Below are positions 5,101 to 6,903 of a stretch of 6,903 nt of DNA, one piece after another (position 1 is the stretch's first letter; every line of letters starts with the position of its first letter). Below the pieces are notes generated by a model that saw only the letters and a program-made list of their open reading frames with translations, did not search any database and was not told the origin of the DNA. The translations under genes were made by a program, and so were the position numbers. This DNA is from an uncultured Limosilactobacillus sp. GTDB taxonomy: Bacteria; Bacillota; Bacilli; Lactobacillales; Lactobacillaceae. The stretch lies in assembly GCA_944326735.1 (NCBI GenBank), contig CALVFC010000079.1, positions 1 through 6,903 of the forward strand, in the 5' to 3' direction.

Positions 5101-5926
5101 GGTTTTCCTCCTGGTGAAGGGCTTGCTGAGCGGCCCAGTGGTTGATTGGTCCGAACTTATGTCCAACGCTGATTTCATTAGCAATGGCTGCATAGACAGC
5201 ATCCTTAGCGTAGCGAACAGCCTGCGCAACATCTTGCCCCTTAGCTAATTCACCGGCAATCGTTGCGGAGAAAGTGTCACCGGTCCCATTAACGTGGGTG
5301 GTGTCAACGAAAGGCTTCGTAAGAGTGAAGTGGTCGCCGTTTTCCAGGAGAACGACATCAGTCACAGAATCTTGTGATGGGTCATTGTGTTCACCCTTAA
5401 CCACGACGTTCTTGGCACCCATCGCGTGGAGCTTTTTGGCTGCGGTCAGCATATCAGCCGAATTGTGAATGTCCATCTCGGCGAGTTTCTGGGCCTCATA
5501 AAAGTTCGGGGTAATAACGGTTGCTAATGGAATAATCTTTTCCCGGAACAGTTCATATGCAGATTGTTCCAACAACATGTTGCCGTGTTTGGTGATGATG
5601 ACGGGATCAACCACGAGGGGGCCAAAGTTAGCTTTAGGATAGTGATCAGCAACGACTTGAATAACGTCGTCGTTGGCAAGCATTCCCGTTTTAGCGGCCT
5701 TAATATTGAAATCCGCTGCTAATACTTCAAATTGCTTGGCAATGAAGTCCGTCGGCATAATATGTTGAGCTTCAATCCCGTAAGAATTGCCGGCAACAGC
5801 CGCTGTAAGGAGTCCATGACCGTAAACGCCATCAGCAAAGAAGGCGTGCAGGTCGGCAGGCATCCCCGCACTACCGTCACTATCATGACCAGCAATTGTG
5901 ACTGCTTGTACTTGTTGATTAACCAT
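5093..5926 (-). CDS. pdxK: PdxK/ThiD-family kinase, probably pyridoxal (vitamin B6) kinase
   Basis: The 277-residue ribokinase-superfamily enzyme phosphorylates the hydroxymethyl group of a pyridoxine-type vitamin or of hydroxymethylpyrimidine, using ATP. Visible motifs are TIAGHDSDGSAGMPADL (10-26, family SDxSGGAGxxADL), AKTGML (97-102), VVDPVI, a KHGNMLL loop, ATVITPNFYEAQKL (134-147), VVVKGEH, and the anion-hole motif NGTGDTFSATIAGELAKG near residues 215-232. The body reads most like the Bacillus PdxK branch, for example in the 'PLATVITPN.EA..L..MD' segment and the C-terminal 'GP..H'. That branch and ThiD usually have Cys in GTGC or GAGC, whereas this protein has Asp (GTGD) as in E. coli PdxK. 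Pyridoxal kinase is my preferred reading; HMP-phosphate kinase cannot be excluded. The ATG at 5926 has GAAAGG (5938-5943, complementary strand) 11 bases upstream. It is the first gene of a leftward two-gene unit with the broken dehydrogenase. Confidence 0.85.
   Translation of the reverse strand: MVNQQVQAVTIAGHDSDGSAGMPADLHAFFADGVYGHGLLTAAVAGNSYGIEAQHIMPTDFIAKQFEVLAADFNIKAAKTGMLANDDVIQVVADHYPKANFGPLVVDPVIITKHGNMLLEQSAYELFREKIIPLATVITPNFYEAQKLAEMDIHNSADMLTAAKKLHAMGAKNVVVKGEHNDPSQDSVTDVVLLENGDHFTLTKPFVDTTHVNGTGDTFSATIAGELAKGQDVAQAVRYAKDAVYAAIANEISVGHKFGPINHWAAQQALHQEENHD
5106..5112 (-). promoter_or_regulatory. Strong ribosome binding site that fixes the dehydrogenase start at 5100
   Basis: On the minus strand this reads AGGAGGA, five bases before the ATG at 5100-5098. 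It lies within the last codons of the kinase gene. Its strength and spacing show that translation was meant to begin at 5100 and not at the later in-frame ATG at 5066, which has no such site. Confidence 0.8.
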
Positions 5927-5959
5927 TTTATCAGCAACCTTTCTAATTATTTGATGAAA

Positions 5960-5993
5960 ATTGTAACATAATCATTAACATTTGTATTTACAA
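5960..5993 (-). promoter_or_regulatory. Candidate promoter region of the leftward kinase-dehydrogenase unit
   Basis: Two overlapping readings are possible on the minus strand. One is TTGTAA (5988-5993) with a 17-base spacer and TATGTT (5965-5970). The other is an extended -10, TGTTACAAT (5960-5968), without a clear -35. Both put the start 35-45 bases before the kinase ATG. I cannot choose between them from sequence alone. Confidence 0.45.
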
Positions 5994-5994
5994 A
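5981..5994. repeat. Short inverted repeat between divergent promoters
   Basis: TTTGTA (5981-5986) and TACAAA (5989-5994) form a perfect dyad with a 2-base centre. It covers the -35 boxes of both divergent promoters, so it could be an operator; equally it may be just two -35 elements placed back to back in AT-rich DNA. Confidence 0.35.
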
Positions 5995-6009
5995 ACTGTT
6001 TGATATGAT
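5982..6009 (+). promoter_or_regulatory. Promoter of the T-box/argS transcript
   Basis: An extended -10, TGA followed by TATGAT (6001-6009), lies 16 bases after TTGTAT (5982-5987). The -10 matches 5 of 6 consensus bases and has the TGn extension, which makes up for the weak -35. The start is expected near 6016, just upstream of the structured leader. Confidence 0.62.
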
Positions 6010-6015
6010 AATATA

Positions 6016-6220
6016 GTAACGAACCAATAATCGAGGAGTAGTACTTGTTTGCTAATTTACAGCGATCCTACGTTGGTGTGAGGTAGGAAGTTAGGACAAC
6101 GAAAGCGTGCCTCGTAGGCATTAAAATTTAATGATAAAACGAGTGGAATTCTATTCAATTAGAGTGGTACCGCGGGAAAATTCTCGTCTCTAGTAAGCAG
6201 TGCTTATTAGGGGCGTTTTT
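6016..6220 (+). promoter_or_regulatory. T-box riboswitch (tRNA-Arg sensing) of argS
   Basis: The leader senses uncharged tRNA and controls transcription read-through. The T-box core AGAGTGGTACCGCG (6161-6174) matches the consensus AGGGTGGNACCGCG except for one base. Stem I can be drawn with base CGAGG/CCTCG (6032-6036, 6110-6114), the AGTA motif at 6037-6040, middle helices TTGT/ACAA (6045-6048, 6096-6099) and CTAA/TTAG, the AGCGA bulge (6061-6065), and an apical stem TCCTAC/GTAGGA (6066-6071, 6083-6088) whose loop holds TTGGTG. The 3' strand of the specifier loop (6100-6109) begins with CGA, an arginine codon followed by A, which fits the downstream arginyl-tRNA synthetase; CGT at 6106-6108 is a second candidate. 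The antiterminator pairs AGAG (6161-6164) with CTCT (6188-6191), which also belongs to the terminator stem. TGGT would pair with the ACCA end of uncharged tRNA. Confidence 0.92.
6185..6220 (+). terminator. Regulated intrinsic terminator of the argS T-box leader
   Basis: A long hairpin, CGTCTCTAGTAAGC (6185-6198) pairing with GCTTATTAGGGGCG (6202-6215) including a few G-T pairs, has a 3-base loop and is followed by five T (6216-6220). Its 5' arm contains the CTCT needed by the antiterminator, so the two structures exclude each other. It ends 17 bases before the argS start. Confidence 0.88.
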
Positions 6221-6237
6221 GTATAGGAGGAATTGTA

Positions 6238-6903
6238 ATGAGTGAAAAAGAACAAGTTGTTTCAGCATTAGTTGCTGCCTTACCAGACCTGTCAACAGCA
6301 GAAATTGCTGATAAGATCGAACGGCCAAAGGACTCCAAGAATGGTGACTTTGCTTTTCCAGCATTCTTCTTGGCTAAGACGATGCACAAGGCTCCCCAAA
6401 TGATTGCCCAAGACATCGTGGCTAAGATTGACCAAAGCGGCTTTGACAAGGTTGTCGTTGCTGGTCCTTACATTAACTTCTACCTGAACAAGGCTAAGGT
6501 TGGGGCTAACATTTTGGAAGAAATTTTGAATGACCCTGAACACTATGGTGAACTCGACTTAGGTCACCAAGCCAATATCACCATTGACTACTCTTCACCT
6601 AACATTGCCAAGCCAATGGGGATGGGCCACCTGCGTTCAACCATGATTGGTGAAGCCATTGCCCGGATCCTGGAAAAGGTTAACTACAACCTGATCCGGA
6701 TTGACTACTTAGGTGACTGGGGAACCCAGTTCGGTAAGATGATGGCGGCCTACAAGATGTGGGGTGACAGCCAAGAAGTTCAAGATGGCTTAAAGAACGA
6801 CCCAATTAACACTTTGCTGAAGCTGTATGTCCGGATTAACACCGAAGCAGATGAACACCCCGAATATACTGATGCTGGTCGTGAATGGTTTGCTAAGCTG
6901 GAA
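6238..6903 (+). CDS. argS: Arginyl-tRNA synthetase, N-terminal 222 residues (partial)
   Basis: This class I enzyme charges tRNA-Arg with arginine, using ATP. The frame is open to the window edge; the full protein is usually about 560 residues, so roughly 40% is visible. Residues 1 to about 90 form the additional N-terminal domain that contacts the tRNA, with the family's NGDFAFPAF (35-43) and GPYINFYL (76-83). The catalytic domain begins with [17 protein letters not shown] (119-135), which contains the HIGH-like signature as GHLRS, followed by [11 protein letters not shown] (157-167), typical of ArgRS. The KMSK-type region and the anticodon-binding domain lie beyond the window. The ATG at 6238 is fixed by AGGAGG (6225-6230) 7 bases upstream. 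Expression is controlled by the arginine-type T-box directly upstream, which should raise transcription when tRNA-Arg is uncharged. Confidence 0.97.
   Translation, partial: MSEKEQVVSALVAALPDLSTAEIADKIERPKDSKNGDFAFPAFFLAKTMHKAPQMIAQDIVAKIDQSGFDKVVVAGPYINFYLNKAKVGANILEEILNDPEHYGELDLGHQANITIDYSSPNIAKPMGMGHLRSTMIGEAIARILEKVNYNLIRIDYLGDWGTQFGKMMAAYKMWGDSQEVQDGLKNDPINTLLKLYVRINTEADEHPEYTDAGREWFAKLE

Noticed and set aside
6119..6133. Palindrome CATTAAA-A-TTTAATG in the argS leader
   Set aside because: It is AT-rich and weak. It probably forms a minor linker hairpin between stem I and the antiterminator, not a separate element.
6155..6543. Minus-strand open frames across the T-box and the start of argS
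   Set aside because: They are antisense to a recognised riboswitch and a well-conserved synthetase, with no promoter or ribosome binding site.

Overview
The window looks like chromosomal DNA of a lactic acid bacterium of the family Lactobacillaceae. Limosilactobacillus or a close relative is likely, but the species cannot be read from the sequence. The grounds are the gene order folE-folC-xtp-folP, an L-LDH-family gene, a small DUF2187-like protein with a lysine-rich tail, a T-box in front of argS, strong AGGAGG-type ribosome binding sites, and a tRNA gene without an encoded CCA. Nearly every base is accounted for. I see no CRISPR array, insertion sequence, phage gene or attachment site.

Positions 1-3200 (+) hold the distal half of a folate operon. 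It contains the 3' end of folE (GTP cyclohydrolase I), folC (dihydrofolate/folylpolyglutamate synthase), a divergent Ham1/RdgB-type nucleotide pyrophosphatase (xtp) and folP (dihydropteroate synthase). Each gene overlaps the next by 7, 8 and 4 bases, so they are probably translationally coupled. FolE makes dihydroneopterin triphosphate, FolP joins the pterin to p-aminobenzoate, and FolC adds glutamate. The pyrophosphatase lies where a dihydroneopterin-triphosphate phosphatase is needed, and it has lost several base-recognition residues of its family.

Positions 3169-3504 (-) encode a four-helix membrane protein (YisL/DUF1516-like) that converges on folP and overlaps its 3' end by 32 bases. A divergent promoter region leads to a 118-residue protein (3638-3994, +) with an SH3-like DUF2187-type domain, an acidic linker and a histone-like lysine tail. 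The last codons of that gene carry the -35 box of a promoter for a single tRNA-Gly(CCC) gene, which a strong hairpin terminator follows.

Positions 4167-5926 (-) are a two-gene unit transcribed leftward. It holds a PdxK/ThiD-family kinase and an overlapping L-lactate dehydrogenase-like gene. The dehydrogenase gene is broken by a frameshift in its NAD-binding loop that fits an 8-base deletion. Before the break, its active site already differed from true L-LDH: Arg replaces Gln102 and Thr replaces the ribose-binding Asp.

Positions 5927-6237 hold back-to-back promoters and an arginine-type T-box riboswitch with a terminator/antiterminator pair. It controls argS (arginyl-tRNA synthetase), which starts at 6238 and runs off the window. 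I found no clearly new multi-gene system. The best leads are the altered pyrophosphatase in the folate operon, the broken and unusual dehydrogenase, and the lysine-tailed small protein.
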